Of a stretch of DNA of 48,963 bases, positions 18,240 through 31,692 are shown in pieces. The first letter of the stretch is position 1; each line of letters begins with the position of its first letter. Origin of the DNA: Helicobacter pylori PMSS1 (GTDB taxonomy: Bacteria; Campylobacterota; Campylobacteria; Campylobacterales; Arcobacteraceae); contig CAMCYD010000004.1 of NCBI GenBank assembly GCA_945883785.1, positions 1-48,963 of the forward strand, in the 5' to 3' direction. Both the position numbers and the translations under genes were made by a program. Under the pieces are notes generated by a model. It was not told the DNA's origin, made no database searches, and saw only the letters and a program-made list of their open reading frames with translations.

Positions 18240-18911
18240 ATGAATATTTATCTTTTAGGAGACAAAGAGGTGCCACCAGCTATCACTTTACAGATGATAG
18301 AGATAAAATACATTGATAGTTTTGTAGATGTGAAAAGATATGATGCACTTATTTTTACTTCAAAAAATGGTGCCATTGGAATTGATAAAATCACAAAAGA
18401 ATGGCTCTCTCTTCCTAGCTATACAATAGCCCAACAAACAGCGAATACAATCAAAGAACTCGGTGGAAATTTAGCTTTTGTGGGGAGGAAAAATCATGGA
18501 AATGAATTTGCAAATGAACTTATTTCTCTTTTACAAAATAAAAAAGTACTTTATATTAGAGGAAAAGAGGTAGTTTCTGATGCTATATCGATTCTGAAAA
18601 GCAACGATATTATCTGCGATGAACTTATAGTCTATGAAACTATTTGCAAAAAATATGAGGGAAAACCTACTTTACCAAAAGATTCAATTATCATTTTCTC
18701 CTCACCATCAACACTAAAATGTTTTTTAAAGAATTACGATTGGGAGACGAATTATACAGCTATCGCTATCGGGCATACAACTGCTAAATATTTTCCACCC
18801 TATATAACGCCACTTATCTCAGAAGAAACTTCCCTCGAATCTTGTGTCAAAAAAGCTCTTGAAAAGAGTGACCTTGCTATAATTGAAACAAAAATTAGGA
18901 AAAAAATATGA
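18240..18911 (+). CDS. hemD: Uroporphyrinogen-III synthase
   Basis: Cyclises hydroxymethylbilane with inversion of ring D, giving uroporphyrinogen III for haem and related tetrapyrroles. The 223-residue two-domain protein is poorly conserved as the family always is, but shows DALIFTSKNGA (near 35), VLYIRGKEV (near 100), IVYETICKK and SIIIFSSPSTLKCFLK followed by AIGHTTAKYF. A TATAAT-type -10 lies at about 18202. Its stop overlaps the thyX start (ATGA), so the two are coupled. Confidence 0.88.
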   Translation: MNIYLLGDKEVPPAITLQMIEIKYIDSFVDVKRYDALIFTSKNGAIGIDKITKEWLSLPSYTIAQQTANTIKELGGNLAFVGRKNHGNEFANELISLLQNKKVLYIRGKEVVSDAISILKSNDIICDELIVYETICKKYEGKPTLPKDSIIIFSSPSTLKCFLKNYDWETNYTAIAIGHTTAKYFPPYITPLISEETSLESCVKKALEKSDLAIIETKIRKKI

Positions 18912-19585
18912 AAGTAGAATTATTACAGCACTCGTCTCTAGCCATTTGTGCAACAGCTATAAGAACTTGTTGGGCCAGTCACGACAAAAGTGACAATGGT
19001 GGAGAAAAAGATAGAGATTTGATTGATAGAGTTGGAAATAAATTTAAACATGCTTCGACTTTAGAACATTTAACATACACATTTTACATCAGTGGTGTAA
19101 GTCGTGCATTACTGCAAGAATTAGCACGGCATAGAATGGCAAGTCTATCTGTAAAAAGTACAAGATATACTCTCAAAGAACTCAAAGATGAAATTAGCTT
19201 CACGGATAATGCAAGTATGAGCGACCTAAAAGCAAAATATACAAATCTTGTAGAAGTCTATATGGATAAACATATGGTAAGAGCTTCTAAATACCTTGTT
19301 TGGACAGATATTTTGAGTGTAGACTTCGCTTCTGTAGTTGCTTTAGAAAATTTACGGCTTATCTTAAATGATGGAGTGAGTAATGATAAAGCAAAATATT
19401 GTTTACCAGAAAGCTACAAAACTGAATTAACTTGGACGATAAATGCGAGAAGTTTACAAAATTTTATCCATTTAAGAAGTAGTAAATCAGCACTTTGGGA
19501 AATACGAGATTTAGCTAAAACTTTATTTGATATTTTGCCTGAGGAACATAGATATTTATTTGAAGATTGTATAAAAGAAGATTAA
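18908..19585 (+). CDS. thyX: Flavin-dependent thymidylate synthase
   Basis: Makes dTMP from dUMP using FAD and methylene-tetrahydrofolate. The ThyX signature RHRxxxxxxxS is present as R74-H75-R76 and Ser84 (RHRMASLSVKS), with an upstream HASTLEHLTYTF segment and NARSLQNFIHLR near the C-terminus. 225 residues is typical. It overlaps hemD by four bases. ThyX in place of ThyA is usual in Campylobacterota. Confidence 0.96.
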   Translation: MKVELLQHSSLAICATAIRTCWASHDKSDNGGEKDRDLIDRVGNKFKHASTLEHLTYTFYISGVSRALLQELARHRMASLSVKSTRYTLKELKDEISFTDNASMSDLKAKYTNLVEVYMDKHMVRASKYLVWTDILSVDFASVVALENLRLILNDGVSNDKAKYCLPESYKTELTWTINARSLQNFIHLRSSKSALWEIRDLAKTLFDILPEEHRYLFEDCIKED

Positions 19586-19607
19586 AGTAGCTCTAAAATA
19601 AAAAAAT

Positions 19608-19653
19608 ATTTGGATAATAAGTGACAAAAGATGATGAGTCATACAATCCAAAT
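19608..19653. terminator. Hairpins between convergent thyX and response-regulator genes
   Basis: ATTTGGAT (19608-19615) and ATCCAAAT (19646-19653) are exact inverted repeats with an inner TGAC/GTCA. A second exact pair, AATATAATTTA (19671-19681) and TAAATTATATT (19694-19704), overlaps the regulator stop. Together they probably end both transcripts. Confidence 0.5.
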
Positions 19654-19692
19654 AATTGAAACCTCAAAATAATATAATTTATAATTGACTCT

Positions 19693-20340
19693 TTAAATTA
19701 TATTTACAATATACCCATTTGAACTGTAAGTTTCTATAATATTAAAAGAAATTTTTCGTCTCAATTTTGCTACTAACTGTCTTACATGACCATTTTTGAA
19801 GCTTTCATCCCAAACATACTCTTCTATTTGATCATGTGAAACTATATTATTTGCGTTTTTCAAAAGTAACTCAAAAAGTAATAATTCCTTCCCTGTCAAT
19901 CTTATCTCTTTTCCATCATAAATAAATATTTTCTTATCTCTATTATAGATAGCTAATGGACAATTTACAAATCTGATGTTACCTAAAGGAATTTTGAGTG
20001 TGTGTTTTATTTTTGCGATTATTTCTCGTATATCAAATGGTTTTTTAATATAATCAATACAACCAATATCATAAGCTTTCAAAATAGTTTGTATATCAAG
20101 ATCTGCACTCATAATAAAAACATTTGCATCTTTATTGATTCTTTTGATTTGTTTTACTAATTCAATACCATTTACATTTGGTAAATTAATGTCGATCATA
20201 AATAAATCATATGATTTATTTATATTGTCAAATGCTGTTTTACCATCATCAAAAGAGGTTACATTATAACCCAAACTTGAAAATGTAACTGCTATTGCTT
20301 CGTTTAATAATACATCATCTTCTACTAAAAATATTTTCAT
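19693..20340 (-). CDS. OmpR-family response regulator (orphan)
   Basis: A 215-residue two-domain regulator. The receiver domain (1-115) has acidic residues Glu7-Asp8-Asp9, phospho-acceptor Asp50 (FMIDINLPN) and the DYIKKPF lysine. The C-terminal winged helix (about 125-215) contains LTGKELLLFELLLKN and HVRQLVAKLRRKI. No histidine kinase is adjacent, so the partner is elsewhere. A TATAAT sits six bases before the ATG with no Shine-Dalgarno sequence, and two TGTAAC repeats with 11-base period lie near -35, suggesting autoregulation of a leaderless message. Confidence 0.88.
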   Translation of the reverse strand: MKIFLVEDDVLLNEAIAVTFSSLGYNVTSFDDGKTAFDNINKSYDLFMIDINLPNVNGIELVKQIKRINKDANVFIMSADLDIQTILKAYDIGCIDYIKKPFDIREIIAKIKHTLKIPLGNIRFVNCPLAIYNRDKKIFIYDGKEIRLTGKELLLFELLLKNANNIVSHDQIEEYVWDESFKNGHVRQLVAKLRRKISFNIIETYSSNGYIVNII

Positions 20341-20346
20341 ACGAAA

Positions 20347-20378
20347 ATTATATCTTTTTAATGTAACTTTTCTGTAAC
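20347..20378 (-). promoter_or_regulatory. Response-regulator promoter with tandem operator repeats
   Basis: The minus-strand TATAAT (20347-20352) ends six bases before the ATG. Upstream are GTTACA direct repeats (20362-20367 and 20373-20378 as TGTAAC on the plus strand), 11 bases apart. Tandem direct repeats of about one helical turn are the usual target of OmpR/PhoB-type dimers. Confidence 0.55.
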
Positions 20379-20392
20379 TTTCGCTATAAAAA

Positions 20393-20857
20393 TTATAATC
20401 TTTGGCAATGTGTCAGTCCTACTGCTATAGCATCTGTTACATCAAATGGTTTTATCTCTTGTTTTAAATTAAGTAATCTTTTTACCATAAAAGAAACTTG
20501 CTCTTTTGTTGCTTTTCCATTTCCTGTAACTGCTTTTTTAACTTGTAAGGGTGTATATTCGTAAAAATTTCCAAAATCTTGTAGAATTTTCAAAGTAATA
20601 GCCCCTCTAAATTGTGCAAGTTTTATCACTGTTTTTGGATTAAAAGCATAAAACATATCCTCCATAGCCACTTGACTTATTGTATGATTTTTTACAACTA
20701 AATCAATTCCTTCTATAAATTCAACAATTTGCTCTTGCAAAATTCTTGACTTCATCTTAATAAGACCAGCTTCAACAAGCTTAGGTTTTTTATTAATCAC
20801 TTCTAAAATGCAATAACCACAATTTATGGTTCCTGGGTCAATACTTAATATTTTCAT
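20393..20857 (-). CDS. ruvC: Holliday junction endodeoxyribonuclease RuvC
   Basis: Resolves Holliday junctions with RuvAB. The 154-residue RNase H-fold nuclease starts [15 protein letters not shown] (catalytic Asp7), has [12 protein letters not shown] with the catalytic Glu, and ends with [12 protein letters not shown] carrying the last acidic residues. It diverges from dnaA across the origin. TATTAT lies seven bases before the ATG with no ribosome-binding site, so a leaderless transcript is possible. Confidence 0.95.
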   Translation of the reverse strand: MKILSIDPGTINCGYCILEVINKKPKLVEAGLIKMKSRILQEQIVEFIEGIDLVVKNHTISQVAMEDMFYAFNPKTVIKLAQFRGAITLKILQDFGNFYEYTPLQVKKAVTGNGKATKEQVSFMVKRLLNLKQEIKPFDVTDAIAVGLTHCQRL

Positions 20858-20883
20858 AAATAAAATAATATCTAAAAATAAAC

Positions 20884-21062
20884 CTATTCACACCCATTTT
20901 CATTTTCCCTTCGGCCATACCAAATTATATAAAGCCTACAAGTTCAAGCCTAAAAGAGTGAAACTATTCACTCTTTCTTAACAACTTTCACTAATTCACT
21001 TAAAGTTATTCACATATTTCACGAGAATTTTAAATAATTTTTAGATACAATCTCTAACATTT
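20884..21062. other. oriC: oriC part 1 (upstream of dnaA): DnaA boxes and AT-rich region
   Basis: Contains the consensus DnaA box TTATTCACA (21006-21014) and near-boxes CTATTCACA (20884-20892) and CTATTCACT (20964-20972). The latter lies in a perfect 10-bp hairpin AAAGAGTGAA/TTCACTCTTT (20953-20976). An AT-rich stretch (about 21018-21050) could be the unwinding element and also holds the dnaA -10 TACAAT. With the boxes after dnaA this forms a bipartite origin as established for Helicobacter pylori. Confidence 0.8.
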
Positions 21063-21085
21063 TTAGAAGAGTAGGATTGTATAGT

Positions 21086-22399
21086 TTGTCAAAAATAAAC
21101 ATCATAGAAGAGTTAAAAAAAGAAATTTCAACCTCAGATTATACTAAATTTATAAAACAACTCATATTCAAAAAAACAAGCTCAAGTGATGAGTTAATTG
21201 TATTTGAAGCTCCAAATAGATTTATTGCAACTTATATCAAAACAAAATTTATTCCTATTATTCAAGATATTTACTTCAATCAAACATCAATTAGACCATC
21301 AGTTGAAATACTTTTAACAGGTGAAAAACGAAGATCTAAAAAAGATATTATCAATGAACAATCAGCTGTAAATACACCAGAAAATACCATTTTAAATCAA
21401 TCATATACTTTTGAATCATTTGTTGTTGGTAGTTCAAACCAAATGGCTTACAATGCAAGTAAAGCCGTTGCTTCAAATTTAGGGAAACAATACAATCCAC
21501 TTTTTATTTATGGTGGAACTGGACTTGGAAAAACTCACCTTCTTCAAGCTATTGGAAATGATGCTATTGAACACAACAAAATAGTGATTTATGTGACTAT
21601 TGAACAATTTATGAACGATTTTACTTTTAGTTTAAAAAATAAAAATATGGAACATTTTAGAAATAAATATCGTAAATGTGACTTACTTTTAATCGATGAT
21701 ATCCAATTTTTAAGTGGAAAAGAGGAGACTCAAAAAGAGTTTTTTCATACTTTTAATGAACTTCACACTACAAATAAACAAATCATCCTCACAAGTGATA
21801 AACTTCCTTCACAAATAGCAGGACTTGAAGATAGGCTCAAAAGTAGATTTGAATGGGGACTTACAACTGATATCCAATTTCCAGAACTCGAAACTAAAAT
21901 CGCTATCGTTGAGAAAAAAAGTGAACTAAATGGTATTCATCTTTCCAAAGAAATTATTAATTATATCGCTACAACTCTTGATAGTTCAATCAGAGAAATT
22001 GAAGGACTCCTTATTAAAATCAATGCAAGTGCTGATTTATTAGGGCAAAAAATAGATATGGATTTGGTAAAAAATCTTTTAAAAGACCAAATAAAAGAGA
22101 AAAAAAATAATATTACCCTACCAAATATTATAGAAATCGTTTCTACTGAACTTAATATCAAACCAAGTGATTTGAAATCATCAAAAAGAACCGCAAATAT
22201 TGTAAACGCAAGAAGAATAGTAATCTATCTTGCCAGAGAATTAACTCACAATTCTATGCCAGATATTGCAAAATTTTTAGGAATGAAAGACCATTCTAGT
22301 GTTTCTAAAAATATTTCAAAGGCAAATGAGCTTATAGAAAAAGATGAAAATTTTAAGTTAATTTTAGAAAATTTAAAAAACAAAATTTTAACAAAATAA
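21086..22399 (+). CDS. dnaA: Chromosomal replication initiator DnaA
   Basis: Binds DnaA boxes and opens oriC. Domain I (about 1-75), a short linker, then AAA+ domain III with Walker A GGTGLGKTH and Walker B LLLIDDIQFL, and domain IV with the DNA-binding signature MKDHSSVSKNISKA. I prefer TTG at 21086, which is nine bases after GTAGGA; the in-frame TTG at 21077 abuts that motif. The protein is then 437 residues. DnaA boxes lie on both sides, so autorepression is likely. Confidence 0.95.
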   Translation: MSKINIIEELKKEISTSDYTKFIKQLIFKKTSSSDELIVFEAPNRFIATYIKTKFIPIIQDIYFNQTSIRPSVEILLTGEKRRSKKDIINEQSAVNTPENTILNQSYTFESFVVGSSNQMAYNASKAVASNLGKQYNPLFIYGGTGLGKTHLLQAIGNDAIEHNKIVIYVTIEQFMNDFTFSLKNKNMEHFRNKYRKCDLLLIDDIQFLSGKEETQKEFFHTFNELHTTNKQIILTSDKLPSQIAGLEDRLKSRFEWGLTTDIQFPELETKIAIVEKKSELNGIHLSKEIINYIATTLDSSIREIEGLLIKINASADLLGQKIDMDLVKNLLKDQIKEKKNNITLPNIIEIVSTELNIKPSDLKSSKRTANIVNARRIVIYLARELTHNSMPDIAKFLGMKDHSSVSKNISKANELIEKDENFKLILENLKNKILTK

Positions 22400-22415
22400 G
22401 GAGTTAGTATAAATA

Positions 22416-22505
22416 TGTGAATAAATGTGAATAAAATAAGAAACTTAATCCTCGTTTCAAATAGCGACTAGTAAGTTTCTTAACTCTTATTTTCATCTAT
22501 TCACA
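22416..22505. other. oriC: oriC part 2 (dnaA-dnaN intergenic): DnaA boxes
   Basis: Two consensus boxes in reverse orientation, TGTGAATAA at 22416-22424 and 22426-22434, are spaced 10 bases start to start. A near-box CTATTCACA is at 22497-22505. Between them an exact inverted repeat AAGAAACTTA (22438-22447) / TAAGTTTCTT (22472-22481) can form a hairpin, which may also terminate dnaA. The 155-base gap has no gene. Confidence 0.8.
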
Positions 22506-22554
22506 TAGTCTACTACCACTACTAATTTTAATTAAATATACAAAAAGGATAAAT

Positions 22555-27831
<5,277 letters not shown>

Positions 27832-27863
27832 TAGTTTGTATTTAAGAATGAAAGGAATTTGAA

Positions 27864-28340
27864 ATGAAAAAAATTGGTATATTAGGAATATTTGTATTAT
27901 TTATTTTTATTGGATGTGGTGAAAAGAAAATTGAATTTTATGGTTACGAGGTTAATTCTAAGATTGATAAAAGCACAGTAGAAAAAGGCGAATCTGGTTT
28001 TCCAGAATATGTTTTATACACACCAAAAATAAAAGATAAGATGTTCGATGAAGTTAAAATATTTGTTGATAATGAAGAAAAAATTAAACAGATATATTTA
28101 ACTAAAGAATGTAAAAAATCAGAAAATCCATATATTTATCAAAAAGAAATTTTAAATAAATTGACTTCTAAATTTGGAGAATTTAGTTGTAAAGAAATAC
28201 CAATGGGGGAATTCTGTGAATCAAAAATAATAGCTAACTTTCGAGTCGATATATCTGTTTTTGGAGACACATTGTATGTTAATATAATACAACCAAAAGA
28301 AAAAGAAAATACCGAGGGCAAAGCAATGAATAAATTTTAG
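27864..28340 (+). CDS. Hypothetical lipoprotein
   Basis: A 158-residue protein with a type II signal peptide ending in lipobox FIGC (Cys18). The mature part is charged, with two later cysteines (TKECKK and FSCKEIP) and a third in GEFCESK that could form a disulfide. No family recognised. AAAGGAATTTGAA precedes the ATG. It stands alone after mnmG and is followed by a strong hairpin. Confidence 0.65.
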   Translation: MKKIGILGIFVLFIFIGCGEKKIEFYGYEVNSKIDKSTVEKGESGFPEYVLYTPKIKDKMFDEVKIFVDNEEKIKQIYLTKECKKSENPYIYQKEILNKLTSKFGEFSCKEIPMGEFCESKIIANFRVDISVFGDTLYVNIIQPKEKENTEGKAMNKF

Positions 28341-28352
28341 ATTTCTTTTTTT

Positions 28353-28381
28353 AATACTCACAAGTTTTACTTGGGAGTATT
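28353..28381 (+). terminator. Hairpin after the lipoprotein gene
   Basis: AATACTC-A-CAAGT, loop TTT, ACTTG-G-GAGTATT: twelve base pairs with one mismatch. It is followed by CGCTCTC rather than a T run, so it may stabilise the 3' end rather than terminate by itself. The remaining bases to 28518 hold no other gene that I can see. Confidence 0.5.
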
Positions 28382-28518
28382 CGCTCTCAAAACCCACTAA
28401 TCATAGAATTCAAAGCACTTATTTTCAATCTGGAGCTTGTGAGACTAGAAAATAATTTTGTTAAACATATCATTAGAAGAGAACAGTTAAAATTCAGTAT
28501 CTTTTTAAAAGGCAATCA

Positions 28519-28803
28519 ATGAACAATAAACAAACATTTCAAGTAGAAAATGTCAAATGTGGCGGTTGTGTAAATACCCTTAAAAAGTCACTTTTAGAGG
28601 AGTTTGGGGAAGTGGAAGTCAATCTTGAAGTGATGCCACGAGAGATAACTTTGAAGATAGAAAAAAACCAAATTGAAAGCTTAAAATCAAAACTTAAAAC
28701 TCTTGGTTATCCTCTTTCATCAGATGAATTAAATACAATTGAAAAAATAACAACAACAGCAAAGAGTTTCGTTTCTTGTGCTATTGGAAAGATGGATAAT
28801 TAA
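28519..28803 (+). CDS. Heavy-metal-associated (HMA) domain-like protein
   Basis: A 94-residue cytosolic protein. Residues 5-72 follow the HMA beta-alpha-beta-beta-alpha-beta pattern with the metal-binding loop VKCGGCVNTLKKSL, the CxxC site of copper chaperones and P-type ATPase N-termini. A third cysteine (SFVSCAIG) lies near the end. No copper ATPase is adjacent. AAAAGG precedes the ATG; the last base of its TAA is the first base of the next ATG. A copper chaperone role is plausible but not shown. Confidence 0.7.
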   Translation: MNNKQTFQVENVKCGGCVNTLKKSLLEEFGEVEVNLEVMPREITLKIEKNQIESLKSKLKTLGYPLSSDELNTIEKITTTAKSFVSCAIGKMDN

Positions 28804-29639
28804 TGACTTTATATTTATATGCAAGAAGTGGACACAATTTTGGTTTGGAAAATATTAGAAGATGCTCGGTTATTTATAAAAAACTAGCTCATCTTGACCC
28901 GATTTTAGCAACAGCTGACTATAGGGCAGCGAGTTTTGCTAAAAGTGAACTTGGTGTGAAAAAAGGGGTTGGTGTAGATATCATAGGGAATCTTCCACAT
29001 ATGATGCGACGGAAAGATATTCTTATTTTTGATTCGCTAGAACCTAGTGAAACGATGCGGGAGTATATGGCTGAGTTTTGTGAGATACTTTTGGAAGTTG
29101 GTGTTGATATCCCTTATGATATCGTTGATGAGGAGTATTTTACTAAAGGTGAAACTATTAATGAAAAAGGATTTTTCTTTGCTGATGATGACTATGAAGC
29201 AGAGATGTTAAAAATCACAGAAAATTGTAAAAATAGTGAGATTTCACTTTTACTTGGGCACTATTTTTTCCTTGGAACTGAAGATAAACTTGCTCCATTT
29301 TTTAGTGAACTGTATGAAGATGAAGGGTATGCAAAATTTATTAAAGGGACAAAATATCTCCTCACTTCATCGGTAAATGCTGCTTTAGAATCTCTCGCAA
29401 GTGGGAACCATCCAGTATTTTTTGCTAGAAATATTAAGCCTTATAAAGGGGAGTTGGCACTTTTAGAAAAATACAATATCCCACAAATAAGTGGTGCAAA
29501 TCTTGATGAGTTGGTGGCAAATTTTGACAAAGTCATAGCAAATTATCCACAGACAAATGAGATAAAAAAAGTTGATATAAGTTCGATAATAGGAAATATT
29601 GAGACCACTATGAAAAAATATGAGGATATGTTCCAATAA
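28803..29639 (+). CDS. PseG/MurG-like (GT-B fold) protein of unknown substrate
   Basis: A 278-residue soluble protein. The N-terminal LYARSGHNFGLENIRRCSVIYKKL resembles the nucleotide-sugar-binding start of PseG/MurG-type proteins, and DILIFDSLEPS (about 76-86) and the C-terminal GANLDELVANFDKVI region support a two-Rossmann layout. No flagellin-glycosylation genes are nearby, so a PseG role is doubtful. Start and stop overlap both neighbours by one base, suggesting coupled expression with the HMA-like and MORN-repeat genes. Confidence 0.45.
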   Translation: MTLYLYARSGHNFGLENIRRCSVIYKKLAHLDPILATADYRAASFAKSELGVKKGVGVDIIGNLPHMMRRKDILIFDSLEPSETMREYMAEFCEILLEVGVDIPYDIVDEEYFTKGETINEKGFFFADDDYEAEMLKITENCKNSEISLLLGHYFFLGTEDKLAPFFSELYEDEGYAKFIKGTKYLLTSSVNAALESLASGNHPVFFARNIKPYKGELALLEKYNIPQISGANLDELVANFDKVIANYPQTNEIKKVDISSIIGNIETTMKKYEDMFQ

Positions 29640-30937
29640 TGAAAACTTTTGTTTTTCTTTTTTGCACTTTGTTTGCAACAACTTATCTGTATTGCGAAAA
29701 TGCAACAACTTTTTATAATTCAATCGAATTGGACAAAGAGAAAAATAAACAAATTGAAGTTCTCAATAAATATTATGATACAGGTGAATTAAAATCAAAA
29801 CAATTGTATAGCAATGGACAAGCTTTTGGAATTAAAACAACATTTGCGAAAAATGGTTCTGTTATGATGGAAGAGCCATTTTCAAATAATCAATTAGAAG
29901 GTATTCAAAAAATATATTACCCAAATGGAAACATACACTTTGAGACAAATTTTCAAAATAATAACAAAAATGGGAAAAGAGCAGAATATTACGAAAATGG
30001 CACTCTTAAAATGGAAGAGAGTTATAAAAATAATCAACTTTTCGGGATTACAACAAAATATTTTACAAATGAAAAAGTAGAGTCCACGATACCTTATGAA
30101 AATGATTTGAAAAATGGAATAGAGACAAATTATTTTAAACTAGGGGGAATGAAATCAGAGATACCTTACAAAATGGGGGAAATTAATGGAGTGTACAAAG
30201 AGTATTCTGCTTCAGGTGATCTATTAACAGAAACAATGTTTGAAAATAATGTAGAAAATGGTTTTTTTAAGCAATATGATAAAAAAGGCATCATTGTCAA
30301 AAAATTAGAATATCGGGATGGACTTATTTATGATAAGAACATTATTCTGACAAAAGATTATCAAAATACACTTCCCTCTAAAACACAATCTGATGCAATT
30401 AAAAGTGCAAAGGTAGGAGATACTATTAATCCAAAAACTAAAAGTGGTTTGCTGAAAGAGTTTTATCCTGATGGAAAACTTCAATCAAATGTAGTTTATA
30501 AAAATGGTGTACCAATTGGTGTGCGAAATATATACTATAAAAATGGGAATTTAAAATCATCCGAACCGTATCAAAATGGTAAAATAAACGGTACAGTTGT
30601 AGTTTATATGGCAGATAAAACACTGTATACAAAATCAGAAGTGAAAGATAATAAGCTCAATGGTCTAAAAACTACATACTATGAAACTGGAAATCTCAAA
30701 GAAGAAGCTTATTATAAGGATGGAAAACAAAATGGTTTGGCTAAGATGTATTTTAAGGATGGAAAAATTAAAGCAGAAGGTGAGTACCTCGATGATAAAA
30801 ATGACGGGGAATTGACTACATATTATAATAATGGCAAGATTGAAATAAAAACTCATTATAAAAATGGGCTGGAATATGGGTTGAAAAAATATTATGATGT
30901 TAATGGTAATTTGCTGAAAGAGATAGAGATTAAATAA
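29639..30937 (+). CDS. Secreted MORN-variant (YwqK-type) repeat protein
   Basis: A 432-residue protein with a signal peptide (MKTFVFLFCTLFATTYLYC) and about 14 repeats of roughly 23 residues of the MORN_2 type, each with a YY..NG.L/K core and a Y.NG...G turn. They form two blocks (about 45-230 and 275-430) split by a linker with KTQSDAIKSAKVGDTINP. Such proteins are often auto-labelled 'YwqK antitoxin', but no toxin is seen. Probably periplasmic or surface-exposed. The ATG shares a base with the preceding stop. Confidence 0.75.
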   Translation: MKTFVFLFCTLFATTYLYCENATTFYNSIELDKEKNKQIEVLNKYYDTGELKSKQLYSNGQAFGIKTTFAKNGSVMMEEPFSNNQLEGIQKIYYPNGNIHFETNFQNNNKNGKRAEYYENGTLKMEESYKNNQLFGITTKYFTNEKVESTIPYENDLKNGIETNYFKLGGMKSEIPYKMGEINGVYKEYSASGDLLTETMFENNVENGFFKQYDKKGIIVKKLEYRDGLIYDKNIILTKDYQNTLPSKTQSDAIKSAKVGDTINPKTKSGLLKEFYPDGKLQSNVVYKNGVPIGVRNIYYKNGNLKSSEPYQNGKINGTVVVYMADKTLYTKSEVKDNKLNGLKTTYYETGNLKEEAYYKDGKQNGLAKMYFKDGKIKAEGEYLDDKNDGELTTYYNNGKIEIKTHYKNGLEYGLKKYYDVNGNLLKEIEIK

Positions 30938-30952
30938 AAAAGGGATATAAAA

Positions 30953-31456
30953 ATGGAATTTTATAAATTAGATACTAAACAAAAAGAAAATGTGCATACG
31001 ATAGTGCTTGAAATTGCGATGAGTTTTGGGGGTAAAAATAGCTTTTTGAAAGTTATTGAAGATATGAGAAGGGAAAAAACAAACCCACTTGTACATCAAA
31101 GTTCAGTGTTTCATCATCCAAATTTCAAAATAAATTGGGGAAAAGTTATCCACAAAGATTCCCTTACGGCACTTTTTTATGCAGTAAAAAAAGAGGAAAA
31201 AGATGGAAATATCTTACAAAACCTAGCTCCAAAAGATTTTAAAACGACACTCAATATGATAAAAGCATTGAAAAATATAGAGTTTGTAGTGACACCAAAA
31301 GTGGATAGTGTCCAAAGTTTGACTTTCCCACTGTTTAGCGAAGTGAACGAAAATGATGCAAAAATAGGGATAGTTTTCAAAGCTTTCTTTTTTTATCCTA
31401 TTGAGTACCTTAAAAAAACATTAGCATATGAGACAAGGGAAGCAAAAGAGATTTAG
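30953..31456 (+). CDS. Conserved hypothetical protein
   Basis: A 167-residue soluble protein with no signal peptide or membrane span. The N-terminal half has LEIAMSFGGKNSFLKVIEDMR and a His-rich HQSSVFHHPNF; the C-terminal half is beta-rich. I recognise no family. It follows the MORN-repeat gene by 15 bases with AAAAAGGGAT before the ATG, so it may be in the same transcript. Confidence 0.55.
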   Translation: MEFYKLDTKQKENVHTIVLEIAMSFGGKNSFLKVIEDMRREKTNPLVHQSSVFHHPNFKINWGKVIHKDSLTALFYAVKKEEKDGNILQNLAPKDFKTTLNMIKALKNIEFVVTPKVDSVQSLTFPLFSEVNENDAKIGIVFKAFFFYPIEYLKKTLAYETREAKEI

Positions 31457-31473
31457 GTATAGCTATTCTAATT

Positions 31474-31595
31474 AGTTGGAGACACTTACCATTTAAAACA
31501 AATCAAAGGTTATTTTTTGGAACCGCCAACTTGTTCGGGGCTTTGAGTATTAAGATAGAGTGCAACAAGTTACGGGTTCTGAAAAACTATAGTTT
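31474..31595 (+). promoter_or_regulatory. Structured intergenic segment upstream of the hemerythrin gene
   Basis: GAACC (31520-31524) pairs with GGTTC (31575-31579) and, inside it, AACTTGTT (31528-31535) with AACAAGTT (31564-31571), leaving a 28-base loop. AGTTGG (31474-31479) could instead pair with CCAACT (31526-31531), giving two exclusive folds. A perfect 12-base palindrome AAACTATAGTTT follows at 31584-31595. No gene or tRNA is seen in 31457-31692. It could be the 3' end of the upstream transcript, a small RNA, or protein-binding DNA. Confidence 0.35.
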
Positions 31596-31623
31596 GCTTT
31601 TGGATAGTTATATTCATCCTATC

Positions 31624-31637
31624 TTGATACAAATCAA
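31624..31637. promoter_or_regulatory. FNR/DNR-type box upstream of the hemerythrin gene
   Basis: TTGAT-ACAA-ATCAA is a perfect match to the FNR-family consensus. Its centre is about 41 bases before a plausible start site near 31671 (TAATAT -10 at about 31659), the class II activator position. A Crp/Fnr protein with the matching recognition-helix residues is encoded at 33536-34147. Confidence 0.75.
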
Positions 31638-31692
31638 CCGAAAATGGTTTCTGTTTTATTAATATTACGAAAATAAATCCAAGGAAAATAGT

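Noticed and set aside
29780-30930. Repetitive pattern that might suggest a CRISPR or direct-repeat array
   Set aside because: The repeats are diverged, about 69 bases long and in frame; they encode the MORN-type protein repeats.
29639-30937. Toxin-antitoxin system based on the YwqK-like repeat protein
   Set aside because: It has a signal peptide and no toxin-like partner beside it.
31520-31579. tRNA-like or pseudo-tRNA gene
   Set aside because: The folding is a single long stem with a large loop; there is no cloverleaf, T-loop or CCA context.
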